Shown: positions 12,309 to 27,300 of the stretch, one piece after another | Layout: each line of letters starts with the position of its first letter | How positions within the stretch are numbered: the first letter of the stretch is position 1 | Source of the DNA: Luidia sarsii | Taxonomy: Eukaryota; Echinodermata; Asteroidea; Paxillosida; Luidiidae | Direction of reading: 5' to 3' | Assembly (NCBI GenBank): GCA_949987565.1 | Contig: OX465103.1 | Coordinates: forward strand, 14,366,774-14,430,773 | DNA length: 64,000 bases | Program-made: the position numbers and the translations under genes | Notes under the pieces: model-generated | Seen by the model: only the letters and a program-made list of their open reading frames with translations | Told to the model about the DNA's origin: nothing | Database searches by the model: none

Positions 12309-12790
12309 CACTATGAACATCTAAACCGTGAAAAAGGGGTGAAAATGTCATTTCGCCATGAAACTAAAAAGTCACTGTGATTTCAAGGTGCATTTTACTG
12401 TGAATTCCCCGTGAAAATAATCGCCTCTCTGACCTGATAAGGCCATCTTCAGGTCATTATAAAGACTGTGAAAAAAGCGTGAATATCTGGGAGTGGCAGG
12501 CTCCAGCCTTGAAGGATGGCTAATTCAATTACCAGTAGGGACCACCAGCCCCCATAGAGGTACTGTATGGTGTCCTACTAACTGTCACTCCCAGATACTT
12601 CTAAATTGCCTGTAACCATTTACCACCAGGCATGTGGCCTTGGAGACCACTAATGAAAACACTGTGAAAATGACTTGGCTAACTGTGTGCCATGAAATAG
12701 GGGTGAAAACAAGGTGAATTTTCTTTTCACGGCTAAATGACATTTTCAGCCCATTTTCAGCCCATTTTCACGGTTTAGATGTTCATAGTG
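12309..12790. mobile_element. CACTA-like MITE, copy 3 (482 bp)
   Basis: This copy is nearly identical to copy 1; one substitution I noticed is GTAACCATT here against GTAACGATT at 3211-3219. It has ACA flanks at 12306-12308 and 12791-12793. The identical insertion context shows descent by duplication of the surrounding array and not a new insertion. Subtracting the element and one ACA from the 11895-12986 block spacing gives 606 bp, a standard long monomer. Confidence 0.85.
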
Positions 12791-12793
12791 ACA

Positions 12794-15700
12794 CCAACAG
12801 CACACTGACAGCATACCAACAACCCACCATCAGCACGACAGCACACCGACACTACATCGACCATACAGCGACAGCACACCCAAAGCACACAGACAGCACA
12901 CTGACATTCCACCCACAGCACGCCGACACCCCACACACTCTCAGAGAAGTGAAGAAAAGAGAAGAAGAAAAACTGGCAAGAACCTTTGCTTAATCCTGAA
13001 ACAAGGATAACACCCCCTTTCACAGGACCATTTGCAAAGGCGGGGGTCACGAGGCCAGGTGGAAAAGGAGTTTCCTTCCCCCAAAAGGCTTTTGACGGCC
13101 TCCAACAAACCACCGACATCACACCGACAGCACACCAACAGCACATCGACAGCACACCGACAGCACACCGACAGCACACCTACAGCACTCAGACAGCACC
13201 CTGACAGCACTCCGAGAGCACACCGACAGCACACCGACATCACACTGACAGCACACCAACAGCACATAGACAGCACACCGACAGCACACCGAAAGCACAC
13301 CGACAGCACACCTACAGCACACAGACAGCACCCCGACACCACTCCGAGAGCTCACCGACAGCACACCAACAGCACACTAATGACAGCATACCAACAACCC
13401 ACCGTCAGCACGACAGCACACCGACACTGCATCGACCATACAGCGACAGCACACCGAAAACACACAGACAGCACACCAACAGCGAACCGACAAGCACACC
13501 GATGGCCCACCGACAGCACACCAACAGCACACTGACAGCATACCAACAACCCACCATCAGCACGACAGCACACCGACACTACATCGACCATACAGCAACA
13601 GCACACCCAAAGCACACAGACAGCACACTGACATTCCACCCACAGCACGCTGACACCCCACACACTCTCAGAGAAGTGAAGAAAAGAGAAGAAGGAAAAC
13701 TGGCAAGAACCTTTGCTTAATCCTGAAACAAGGATAACACCCCCTTTCACAGGACCAATTGCAAAGGCGGGGTTCACGAGGCCAGGCGGAAAAAGAGTTT
13801 CCTTTCCCCAAAAGGCTTTTGACGGCCTCCAACAAACCACCGACAACACACCGACAGCACACCAACAGCACATAGACAGCACACCGACAGCACAGCGACA
13901 CCACTCCGACAGCACACCGACAGCACTCCGAGAGCTCAACGACAGCACACCAACAGCACACTAATGACAGCATACCAACAACCCACCGTCAGCACGACAG
14001 CACACCGACACTGCATCGACCATACAGCGACAGCACAACGAAAGCACACAGACAGCACACCAACAGTGAACCGACAAGCACACCGATGGCCCACCGACAG
14101 CACACCAACAGCACACTGACAGCATACCAACAACCCTCCATCAGCACGACAGCACACCGACACTACATCGACCATACAGCGACAACACACCCAAAGCCCA
14201 CCGACAGCACACCAACAGCACACTGACAGCATACCAACAACCCACCATCAGCACGACAGCACACCGACACTACATCGACCATACAGCGACAGCACAACCA
14301 AAGCACACAGACAGCACACTGACATTCCACCCACAGCACGCCGACACCCAACACACTCTCAGAGGAGTGAAGAAAAGAGTAGAAGGAAAACTGGCAAGAA
14401 CCTTTGCTTGATCCTGAAACAAGGATAACACCCACTTTTACAGGACCAATTGCAAAGGCGGGGGTCACGAGGCCAGGCGGAAAAAGAGTTTCCTTCCCCC
14501 AAAAGGCTTTTGACGGACTCCAACAAACCACCGACATCACACCGACAGCACACCAACAGAACATAGACAGCACACCGACAGCACACCGACAGCACAGCGA
14601 CAGCACACCGACAGCACACCGACAGCACACCTACAGCACTCAGACAGCACCCCGACACCACTCCGACAGCACACCGACAGCACTCCGAGAGCTCACCGAC
14701 AGCACACCAACAGCACACTAATGACAGCATACCAACAACCCACCGTCAGCACGACAGCACACCGACACTGCATCGACCATACAGCGACAGCACACCGAAA
14801 GCACACAGACAGCACACCAACAGCGAACCGACAAGCACACCGATGGCCCACCGACAGCACACCAACAGCACACTGACAGCATACCAACAACCCACCATCA
14901 GCACGACATCACACCGACACTACATCGACCATACAGCGACAACACACCCAAAGCACACAGACATCACACCGACAGCACACCAACAGCACATAGACAGCAC
15001 ACCGCCAGCACACCGACAGCACACCTACAGCACTCAGACAGCACCCCGACACCACTCCGACAGCACACCGACAGCACTCCGAGAGCTCAACGACAGCACA
15101 CCAACAGCACACTAATGACAGCATACCAACAACCCACCGTCAGCGCGACAGTACACCGACACTGCATCAACCATACAGCGACAGCAAACCGAAAGCACAC
15201 AGACAGCACACCAACAGCGAACCAACAAGCACACCTATGGCCCACCGACAGCACACCAACAGCACACTGACAGCATACCAACAACCCACCATCAGCACGA
15301 CAGCACACCGACACTACATCGACCATACAGCGACAGCACACCCAAAGCACACAGACAGCACACTGACATTCCACCCACAGCACGCCGACACCCAACACAC
15401 TCTCAGAGAAGTGAAGAAAAGAGAAGAAGGAAAACTGGCAAGAACCCTTGCTTAATCCTGAAACAAGGATAACACCCCTTTTTCACAGGACCAATTGCAA
15501 AGGCGGGGGTCACGAGGCCAGGCGGAAAAAGAGTTTCCTTCCCCCAAAAGGCTTTTGACGGCCTCCAACAAACCACCGACATCACACCGACAGCACACCA
15601 ACAGCACATAGACAGCACACCGACAGCACACCGACAGCACACCTACAGCACTGAGACAGCACCCCGACACCACTCCGACAGCACACCGACAGCACTCCGA

Positions 15701-18236
15701 GAGCTCACCGACAGCACACCAACAGCACACTAATGACAGCTTACCAACAACCCACCGTCAGCACGACAGCACACCGACATTGCATCGACCATACAGTGAC
15801 AGCACACCCAAAGCACACAGACAGCACACTGACATTCCACCCACAGCACGCCGACACCCAACACACTCTCAGAGGAGTGAAGAAAAGAGTAGAAGGAAAA
15901 CTGGCAAGAACCTTTGCTTGATCCTGAAACAAGGATAACACCCCCTTTTACAGGACCAATTGCAAAGGCGGGGGTCACGAGGCCAGGCGGAAAAAGGGTT
16001 TCCTTCCCCCAAAAGGCTTTTGACGGCCTCCAACAAACTACCGACAGCACACCGACATCACACCGACAGTACACCAACAGCACATAGACAGCACACCGAC
16101 AGCACACCGACAGCACACCGACAGCACACCGACAGCAAACCTACAGCACTCAGACAGCATCCCGACACAACTCCGACAGCACACCGACAGCACTCCGAGA
16201 GCTCACCGACAGCACACCAACAGCACACTAATGACAGCATACCAACAACCTACCGTCAGCACGACAGCACACCGACACTGCATCAACCATACAGCGACAG
16301 CACACCGAAAGCACACAGACAGCACACCAACAGCGAACCGACAAGCACACCGATGGCCCACCGACAGCACACCAACAGCACACTGACAGCATACCAACAA
16401 CCCACCATCAGCACGACAGCACACCGACACTACATCGACCATACAGCGACAGCACACCCAAAGCACACAGACAGCACACTGACATTCCACCGACAGCACG
16501 CTGACACCCCACACACTCTCAGAGAAGTGAAGAAAAGAGAAGAAGGAAAACTGGCAAGAACCTTTGCTTAATCCTGAAACAAGGATAACACCCCCTTTCA
16601 CAGGACCAATTGCAAAGGCGGGGGTCACGAGGCCAGGCGGAAAAAGAGTTTCCTTCCCCCAAAAGGCTTTTGACGGCCTCCAACAAACCACCGACATCAC
16701 ACCGACAGCACACCAACAGCACATAGACAGCACACCGACAGCACAGCGACAGCACACCGACAGCACACCTACAGCACTCAGACAGCACCCCGACACCACT
16801 CCGACAGCACACCGATAGCACTCCGAGAGCTCAACGACAGCACACCAACAGCACACTAATGACAGCATACCAACAACCCACCGTCAGCACGACAGCACAC
16901 CGACACTGCATCAACCATACAGCGACAGCACACCGAAAGCACACAGACAGCACACCAACAGCGAACCGACAAGCACACCGATGGCCCACCGACAGCACAC
17001 CAACAGCACACAGACAGCATACCAACAACCCACCATCAGCACGACAGCACACCGACACTACATCGACCATACAGCGACAGCACACCCAAAGCACACAGAC
17101 AGCACACTGACATTCCACCCACAGCAAGCCGACACACCACACACTCTCAGAGGAGTGAAGAAAAGAGTAGAAGGAAAACTGGCAAGAACCTTTGCTTGAT
17201 CCTGAAACAAGGATAACACCCCCTTTTACAGGACCAATTGCAAAGGCGGGGGTCACGAGGCCAGGCGGAAAAAGGGTTTCCTTCCCCCAAAAGGCTTTTG
17301 ACGGCCTCCAACAAACCACCGACAGCACACCGACATCACACCGACAGCACACCAACAGCACATAGACAGCACACCGACAGCACACCGAAAGCACACCGAC
17401 ATCACACAGACAGCATACAGACAGCACCCCGACACCACTCCGAGAGCTCACCGACAGCACACCAACAGCACACTAATGACAGCATACCAACAACACACCG
17501 TCAGCACGACAGCACACCGACACTGCATCGACCATACAGCGACAGCACGCCGAAAGCACACAGACAGCACACCAACAGCGAACCGACAAGCACACCGATG
17601 GCCCATCGACAGCACACCAACAGCACACTGACAGCATACCAACAACCCACCATCAGCACGACAGCACACCGACACTACATCGACCATACAGCAAAAGCAC
17701 ACCCAAAGCACACAGACAGCACACTGACAGTCCACCGACAGCACGCTGACACCCCACACACTCTCAGAGAAGTGAAGAAAAGAGAAGAAGGAAAACTGGC
17801 AAGAACCTTTGCTTAATCCTGAAACAAGGATAACACCCCTTTTCACAGGACCAATTGCAAAGGCGGGGGTCACGAGGCCAGGCGGAAAAAGAGTTTCCTT
17901 CCCCCAAAAGGCTTTTGACGGCCTCCAACAAACCACCGACATCACACCGACAGCACACCAACAGCACATAGACAGCACACCGACAGCACACCGACAGCAC
18001 ACCGACAGCACACCTACAGCACTCAGACAGCACCACGACACCACTCCGACAGCACACCGACAGCACTCCGAGAGCTCACCGACAGCACACCAACAGCACA
18101 CTAATGACAGCTTACCAACAACCCACCGTCAGCACGACAGCACACCGACATTGCATCGACCATACAGCGACAGCACACCCAAAGCACACAGACAGCACAC
18201 TGACATTCCACCCACAGCACGCCGACACCCAACACA
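12794..18236 (+). repeat. Monomer array, duplicate of the 3.4-8.2 kb region
   Basis: Block anchors are 12986, 13713, 14404, 15448, 15914, 16564, 17192 and 17809. The order and private variants match 3586-7770 at an offset of 9,400 bp. The exception is one additional 628-bp monomer (block 16564), after which the offset becomes 10,039 bp. Shared idiosyncrasies include CCATTTGCAAAGG in the first block (3586/12986) and TTTCCTTTCCCC in the second (4313/13713). Confidence 0.82.
16516..16689 (+). repeat. Conserved block, haplotype B exemplar
   Basis: This is the same block as the one at 1976-2149 but with a linked set of alternative bases: GAAGTG instead of GGAGTG, GAGAAGAAGG instead of GAGTAGAAGG, CTTAATCC instead of CTTGATCC, CCCTTTCACAGG instead of CCCTTTTACAGG, and AAAAAGAGTTT instead of AAAAAGGGTTT. 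The variants travel together in most copies, for example those anchored at 4313, 7770, 9328, 13713, 17809, 19378, 20936 and 22634. B is therefore a distinct lineage interleaved with A. This copy (anchor 16564) sits in an extra 628-bp monomer that has no counterpart at the equivalent place near 7 kb. Confidence 0.85.
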
Positions 18237-21200
18237 CTCTCAGAGGAGTGAAGAAAAGAGTAGAAGGAAAACTGGCAAGAACCTTTGCTTGATCCTGAAA
18301 CAAGGATAACACCCCCTTTTACAGGACCAATTGCAAAGGCGGGGGTCACGAGGCCAGGCGGAAAAAGGGTTTCCTTCCCCCAAAAGGCTTTTGACGGCCT
18401 CCAACAAACCACCGACATCACACCGACAGCACACCAACAGCACATAGACAGCACACCGACAGCACAGCGACAGCACACCGACAGCACACCTACAGCACTC
18501 AGACAGCACCCCGACACCACTCCGAGAGCACACCGATAGCACTCCGAGAGCTCAACGACAGCACACCAACAGCACACTAATGACAGCATACCAACAACCC
18601 ACCGTCAGCACGACAGCACACCGACACTGCATCAACCATACAGCGACAGCACACCGAAAGCACACAGACAGCACACCAACAGCGAACCGACAAGCACACC
18701 GATGGCCAACCGACAGCACACCAACAGCACACTGACAGCATACCAACAACCCAACATCAGCACGACAGCACACCGACACTACATCGACCATACAGCGACA
18801 GCACACCCAAAGCACACAGACAGCACACTGACATTCCACCCACAGCACGCCGACACCCAACACACTCTCAGAGGAGTGAAGAAAAGAGTAGAAGGAAAAC
18901 TGGCAAGAACCTTTGCTTGATCCTGAAACAAGGATAACACCCCCTTTTACAGGACCAATTGCAAAGGCGGGGGTCACGAGGCCAGGCGGAAAAAGGGTTT
19001 CCTTCCCCCAAAAGGCTTTTGACGGCCTCCAACAAACCACCGACAGCACACCGACATCACACCGACAGCACACCAACAGCACATAGACAGCACACCGACA
19101 GCACACCGAAAGCACACCGACAGCACACAGACAGCATACAGACAGCACCCCGACACCACTCCGAGAGCTCACCGACAGCACACCAACAGCACACTAATGA
19201 CAGCATACCAACAACACACCGTCAGCACGACAGCACACCGACACTACATCGACCATACAGCAAAAGCACACCCAAAGCACACAGACAGCACACTGACATT
19301 CCACCGACAGCACGCTGACACCCCACACACTCTCAGAGAAGTGAAGAAAAGAGAAGAAGGAAAACTGGCAAGAACCTTTGCTTAATCCTGAAACAAGGAT
19401 AACACCCCTTTTCACAGGACCAATTGCAAAGGCGGGGGTCACGAGGCCAGGCGGAAAAAGAGTTTCCTTCCCCCAAAAGGCTTTTGACGGCCTCCAACAA
19501 ACCACCGACATCACACCGACAGCACACCAACAGCACATAGACAGCACACCGACAGCACACCGACAGCACACCTACAGCACTCAGACAGCACCACGACACC
19601 ACTCCGACAGCACACCGACAGCACTCCGAGAGCTCACCGACAGCACACCAACAGCACACTAATGACAGCTTACCAACAACCCACCGTCAGCACGACAGCA
19701 CACCGACATTGCATCGACCATACAGCGACAGCACACCCAAAGCACACAGACAGCACACTGACATTCCACCCACAGCACGCCGACACCCAACACACTCTCA
19801 GAGGAGTGAAGAAAAGAGTAGAAGGAAAACTGGCAAGAACCTTTGCTTGATCCTGAAACAAGGATAACACCCCCTTTTACAGGACCAATTGCAAAGGCGG
19901 GGGTCACGAGGCCAGGCGGAAAAAGGGTTTCCTTCCCCCAAAAGGCTTTTGACGGCCTCCAACAAACCACCGACATCACACCGACAGCACACCAACAGCA
20001 CATAGACAGCACACCGACAGCACAGCGACAGCACACCGACAGCACACCTACAGCACTCAGACAGCACCCCGACACCACTCCGACAGCACACCGATAGCAC
20101 TCCGAGAGCTCAACGACAGCACACCAACAGCACACTAATGACAGCATACCAACAACCCACCGTCAGCACGACAGCACATCGACACTGCATCAACCATACA
20201 GCGACAGCACACCGAAAGCACACAGACAGCACACCAACAGCGAACCGACAAGCACACCGATGGCCAACCGACAGCACACCAACAGCACACTGACAGCATA
20301 CCAACAACCCAACATCAGCACGACAGCACACCGACACTACATCGACCATACAGCGACAGCACACCCAAAGCACACAGACAGCACACTGACATTCCACCCA
20401 CAGCACGCCGACACCCAACACACTCTCAGAGGAGTGAAGAAAAGAGTAGAAGGAAAACTGGCAAGAACCTTTGCTTGATCCTGAAACAAGGATAACACCC
20501 CCTTTTACAGGACCAATTGCAAAGGCGGGGGTCACGAGGCCAGGCGGAAAAAGGGTTTCCTTCCCCCAAAAGGCTTTTGACGGCCTCCAACAAACCACCG
20601 ACAGCACACCGACATCACACCGACAGCACACCAACAGCACATAGACAGCACACCGACAGCACACCGAAAGCACACCGACAGCACACAGACAGCATACAGA
20701 CAGCACCCCGACACCACTCCGAGAGCTCACCGACAGCACACCAACAGCACACTAATGACAGCATACCAACAACACACCGTCAGCACGACAGCACACCGAC
20801 ACTACATCGACCATACAGCAAAAGCACACCCAAAGCACACAGACAGCACACTGACATTCCACCGACAGCACGCTGACACCCCACACACTCTCAGAGAAGT
20901 GAAGAAAAGAGAAGAAGGAAAACTGGCAAGAACCTTTGCTTAATCCTGAAACAAGGATAACACCCCTTTTCACAGGACCAATTGCAAAGGCGGGGGTCAC
21001 GAGGCCAGGCGGAAAAAGAGTTTCCTTCCCCCAAAAGGCTTTTGACGGCCTCCAACAAACCACCGACATCACACCGACAGCACACCAACAGCACATAGAC
21101 AGCACACCGACAGCACACCGACAGCACACCTACAGCACTCAGACAGCACCACGACACCACTCCGACAGCACACCGACAGCACTCCGAGAGCTCACCGACA

Positions 21201-21352
21201 GCACACCAACAGCACACTAATGACAGCTTACCAACAACCCACCGTCAGCACGACAGCACACCGACATTGCATCGACCATACAGCGACAGCACACCCAAAG
21301 CACACAGACAGCACACTGACATTCCACCCACAGCACGCCGACACCCAACACA
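18237..21352 (+). repeat. Two tandem 1,558-bp triads (long-short-short)
   Basis: Blocks at 18285, 18913, 19378, 19843, 20471, 20936 and 21401 are spaced 628, 465, 465, 628, 465, 465 bp. This is an exact three-monomer higher-order period of 1,558 bp with block haplotypes A, A, B. A 1,547-bp version (476 having become the entry point, then 617, 465, 465) is present at 8246-9793. The whole pair is copied in unit 2 at 38688-41803. This is the most regular higher-order period in the window. Confidence 0.85.
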
Positions 21353-24300
21353 GTCTCAGAGGAGTGAAGAAAAGAGTAGAAGGAAAACTGGCAAGAACCT
21401 TTGCTTGATCCTGAAACAAGGATAACACCCCCTTTTACAGGACCAATTGCAAAGGCGGGGGTCACGAGGCCAGGCGGAAAAAGGGTTTCCTTCCCCCAAA
21501 AGGCTTTTGACGGCCTCCAACAAACCACCGACATCACACCGACAGCACATAGACAGCACACCGACAGCACAGCGACAACACACCGACAGCACACCTACAG
21601 CACTCAGACAGCACCCCGACACCACTCCGACAGCACACCGATAGCACTCCGAGAGCTCAACGACAGCACACCAACAGCACACTAATGACAGCATACCAAC
21701 AACCCACCGTCAGCACGACAGCACACCGACACTGCATCAACCATACAGCGACAGCACACCGAAAGCACACAGACAGCACACCAACAGCGAACCGACAAGC
21801 ACACCGATGGCCCACCGACAGCACACCAACAGCACACTGACAGCATACCAACAACCCACCATCAGCACGACAGCACACCGACACTACATCGACCATACAG
21901 CGACAGCACACCCAAAGCACACAGACAGCACACTGACATTCCACCCACAGTACGCCGACACCCAACACACTCTCAGAGGAGTGAAGAAAAGAGTAGAAGG
22001 AAAACTGGCAAGAACCTTTGCTTGATCCTGAAACAAGGATAACACCCCCTTTTACAGGACCAATTGCAAAGGCGGGGGTCACGAGGCCAGGCGGAAAAAG
22101 GGTTTCCTTCCCCCAAAAGGCTTTTGACGGCCTCCAACAAACCACCGACAGCACACCGACATCACACCGACAGCACACCAACAGCACATAGACAGCACAC
22201 CGACAGCACACCGAAAGCACACCGACAGCACACAGACAGCATACAGACAGCACCCCGACACCACTCCGAGAGCTCACCGACAGCACACCAACAGCACACT
22301 AATGACAGCATACTACAACACACCGTCAGCACGACAGCACACCGACACTGCATCGACCATACAGCGACAGCATGCCGAAAGCACACAGACAGCACACCAA
22401 CAGCAAACCGACAAGCACACCGATGGCCCATCGACAGCACACCAACAGCACACTGACAGCATACCAACAACCCACCATCAGCACGACAGCACACCGACAC
22501 TACATCGACCATACAGCAAAAGCACACCCAAAGCACACAGACAGCACACTGACATTCCACCGACAGCACGCTGACACCCCACACACTCTCAGAGAAGTGA
22601 AAAAAAGAGAAGAAGGAAAACTGGCAAGAACCTTTGCTTAATCCTGAAACAAGGATAACACCCCTTTTCACAGGACCAATTGCAAAGGCGGGGGTCACGA
22701 GGCCAGAGGGAAAAAGAGTTTCCTTCCCCGAAAAGGCTTTTGACGGCCTCCAACAAACCACCGACATCACACCGACAGCACACCAACAGCACATAGACAG
22801 CACACTGACAGCACACCGACAGCACACCTACAGCACTCAGACAGCACCACGACACCACTCCGACAGCACACCGACAGCACACTAATGACAGCTTACCAAC
22901 AACCCACCGTCAGCACGACAGCACACCGACATTGCATCGACCATACAGCGACAGCACACCCAAAGCACACAGACAGCACACTGACATTCCACCCACAGCA
23001 CGCCGACACCCAACACACTCTCAGAGGAGTGAAGAAAAGAGTAGAAGGAAAACTGGCAAGAACCTTTGCTTGATCCTGAAACAAGGATAACACCCCCTTT
23101 TACAGGACCAATTGCAAAGGCGGGGGTCACGAGGCCAGGCGGAAAAAGGGTTTCCTTCCCCCAAAAGGCTTTTGACGGCCTCCAACAAACCACCGACAGC
23201 ACACCGACATCACACCGACAGCACACCAACAGCACATAGACAGCACACCGACAGCACACCGACAGCAAACCTACAGCACTCAGACAGCATCCCGACACAA
23301 CTCCGACAGCACACCGACAGCACTCCGAGAGCTCACCGACAGCACACCAACAGCACACAGACAGCACACCGAAAGCACACCGACAGCACACGGAAAGCAC
23401 ACCGACAGCACACCTACAGCACACACACAGCACCCCGAAACCACTCTGACAGCACACCGACAGCACTCCGAGAGCTCACCGACAGCACACCAACAGCACA
23501 CTAATGACAGCATACCAACAACCCACTGTCAGCACAACAGCACACCGACACTGCATCGACCATACAGCGACAGCACACCGAAAGCACATAGACAGCACAC
23601 CGACAGCACACCGAAAGCACACCGACAGCACACAGACAGCACCCCGACACCACTCCGAGAGCTCACCGACAGCACATAAACAGCACACGAATGACAGCAT
23701 ACCAACAACCCACCGTCAGCACGACAGCACACCGACACTGCATCGACCAAACAGCGACAGCACACCGAAAGCACACAGACAGCACACCAACAGCGAACCG
23801 ACAAGCACACCGATGGCCCATCGACAGCACACCAACAGCACACTGACAGCATACCAACAACCCACCATCAGCACGACAGCACACCGACACTACATCGACC
23901 ATACAGCGACAACACACCCAAAGCACACAGACAGCACACTGACATTGCACCGACAGTACGCCGACATCCCACAGACTCTCAGAGCAGTGAAGAAAAGAGT
24001 AGAAGGAAAACTGGCAAGAATCTTTGCTTGATCCTGAAACAAGGATAACACCCCCTTTTACAGGACCAATTGCAAAGGCGGGGGTCTCGAGGCCAGGCGG
24101 AAAAAAGGTTTCCTTCCCCAAAAAGGCTTTTGACGCCCTCCAACAAACCACAGACAGCACACCGACATCAAACCGACAGCACACCAACAGCACAAAGACA
24201 GCACACCGACAGCACACCGAAAGCACACCGACAGCACACCGAAAGCACACCGACAGCACACCTACAGCACACACACAGCACCCCGCAACCACTCTGACAG

Positions 24301-27300
24301 CACACCGACAGCACTCCGAGAGCTCACCGACAGCACACCAACAGCACACCGACACTGCATCGACCATACAGCAACAGCACACCGAAAGCACATAGACAGC
24401 ACCCCGACACCACTCCGAGAGCTCACCGACAGCACACCAACAGCACACTAATGACAGCATACCAACAACCCACCGTCAGCACGACAGCACACCGACACTG
24501 CATCGACCATACTGCGACAGCACACCGACAACACACCTACAGCACTCAGACAGCACCCCGACACCACCCCGACACCACTCCGACAGCACACCGAAAGCAC
24601 TCCGAGAGCTCACCGACAGCACACCAACAGCACACTAATAACAGCATACCAACAACCCACTGTCAGCACGACAGCACACCGACACTGCATCGACCATACT
24701 GCGACATCAGAACGAAAGCACACAGACAGCACACCAACAGCGAACCGACAAGCAAACCGATGGCCCACCGACAGCACACCAACAGCACACTGACAGCATA
24801 CCAACAACCCACCATCAGCACGACAGCACACTGACACTCGTACATCGACCATACAGCGACAGCACACCCAAAGCACACAGACAGCACACTGACATTCCAC
24901 CCACAGCACGCCGACACCCCACACACTCTCAGAGAAGTGAAGAAAAGAGTAGAAGGAAAACTGGCAAGAATCTTTGCTTGATCCTGAAACAAGGATAACA
25001 CCCCCTTTTACAGGACCAATTGCAAAGGCGGGGGTCACGAGGCCAGGCGGAAAAAGGGTTTCCTTCCCCCAAAAAGCTTTTGACGGCCTCCAACAAACCA
25101 CCAACATCACACCGACAGCACACCGACAGCACACCAACAGCATATAGACAGCACACCGACAGCACACCGACAGCACACCGACAGCACACCTACAGCACTC
25201 AGAAAGCACCCCGACACCACCCCGACACCACTCCGACAGCACACCGACAGCACTCCGAGAGCTCACTGACAGCACACCAACAGCACACTAATGACAGCAT
25301 ACCAACAACCCACCGTCAGCACGACAGCACACCGACACTACATCGACCATACAGCGACAGCACACTGACATTCCACCCACAGCACACCGTCACCCCACAC
25401 ACTCTCAGAGAAGTGAAAAAAAGAGTAGAAGGAAAACTGGCAAGAACCTTTGCTTAATCCTGAAACAAGGATAACAACCCCTTTCACAGGACCAATTGCA
25501 AAGGCGGGGGTCACGAGGCCAGGCGGAAAAAGGGTTTCCTTCCCCCAAAAGGCTTTTTACGGCCTCCAACAAACCACAGACAGCACACCGACATCACACC
25601 GACAGCACACCGACATCACACCGACAGCACACCGACAGCACACCGAAAGCACACTGACAGCACACCTACAGCACACAGACAGCACCCCGACACCACTCCG
25701 AGATCTCACCGACAGCACACCAACAGCACACTAATGACAGCATACCAACAACCCACCGTCAGCACGACAGCACACCGACGCTGCATCGACCATACAGCGA
25801 CAGCACAACGAAAGCACACCAACAGCGAACTGACAAGCACACCGATGGCCCACCGACAGCACACCAACAGCACACTGACAGCATACCAACAACCCACCAT
25901 CAGCACGACAGCACACTGACACTACATCGACCATACAGCGACAGCACACCCAAAGCACACAGACAGCACACTGACATTCCACCCAAAGCACGCCGACACA
26001 CCACACACTCTCAGAGAAGTGAAGAAAAGAGTAGAAGGAAAACTGGCAAGAATCTTTGCTTGATCCTGAAACAAGGATAACACCCCCTTTTACAGGACCA
26101 ATTGCAAAGGCGGGGGTCACGAGGCCAGGCGGAAAAAGGGTTTCCTTCCCCGAAAAGGCTTTTGACGGCCTCCAACAAACCACCAACAGCACACCGACAG
26201 CACACCAACAACACACCGACAGCACACCGACAGCACACCGACAGCACACCTACAGCACTCAGACAGCACCCCGACACCACTCCGACAGCACACCGACAGC
26301 ACACCAACAGCACACTGACAGCATACCAACAACCCACCATCAGCACGACAGCACACCGACACTACATCGACCATACAGCGACAGCACACCCAAAGCACAC
26401 AGACAGCACACTGACATTCCACCCACACCACGCCAACACCCCACACACTCTCAGAGAAGTGAAGAAAAGAGGAGAAGGAAAACTGGCAAGAATCTTTGCT
26501 TGATCCTGAAACAAGGATAACACCCCCTTTTACAGGACCAATTGCAAAGGCGGGGGTCACGAGGCCAGGCGGAAAAAGGGTTTCCTTCCCCCAAAAGGCT
26601 TTTGACGGCCTCCATCAAACCACCGACATCACACCGACAGCACACCGACAGCACATTAACAGCACATAGACAGCACACCGACAGCACACCGACAGCACAC
26701 CGACAGCACACCTACAGCACTCAGACAGCACCCCGACACCACCCCGACACCACTCCGACAGCAAACCGACAGCACTCCGAGAGCTCACCGACAGCACACC
26801 AACAGCACACTAATGACAGCATACCAACAACCCACCGTCAGCACGACAGCACACCGACACTACATCGACCATACAGCGACAGCACACTGACGTTCCACCC
26901 ACAGCACACCGTCACCCCACACACTCTCAGAGAAGTGAAGAAAAGAGAAGAAGGAAAACTGGCAAGAACCTTTGCTTAATCCTGAAACAAGGATAACACC
27001 CCCTTTCACAGGACCAATTGCAAAGGCGGGGGTCACGAGGCCAGGCGGAAAAAGGGTTTCCTTCCCCAAAAAGGCTTTTTACGGCCTCCAACAAACCACA
27101 GACAGCACACCGACATCACACCGACAGCACACCGACATCACACCGACAGCACATCGACAGCACACCGAAACCACACTGACAGCACACCTACAGCACACAG
27201 ACAGCACCCCGACACCACTCCGAGATCTCACCGACAGCACACCAACAGCACACTAATGACAGCATACCAACAACCCACCGTCAGCACGACAGCACACCGA

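Noticed and set aside
23663..24460. 265-codon minus-strand open frame (copy at 44114-44911), cysteine/valine rich
   Set aside because: It is the 11-residue translation of the stop-free 11-mer interrupted by a conserved block. There is no conserved start, no signal of codon constraint, and equivalent frames exist in other registers.
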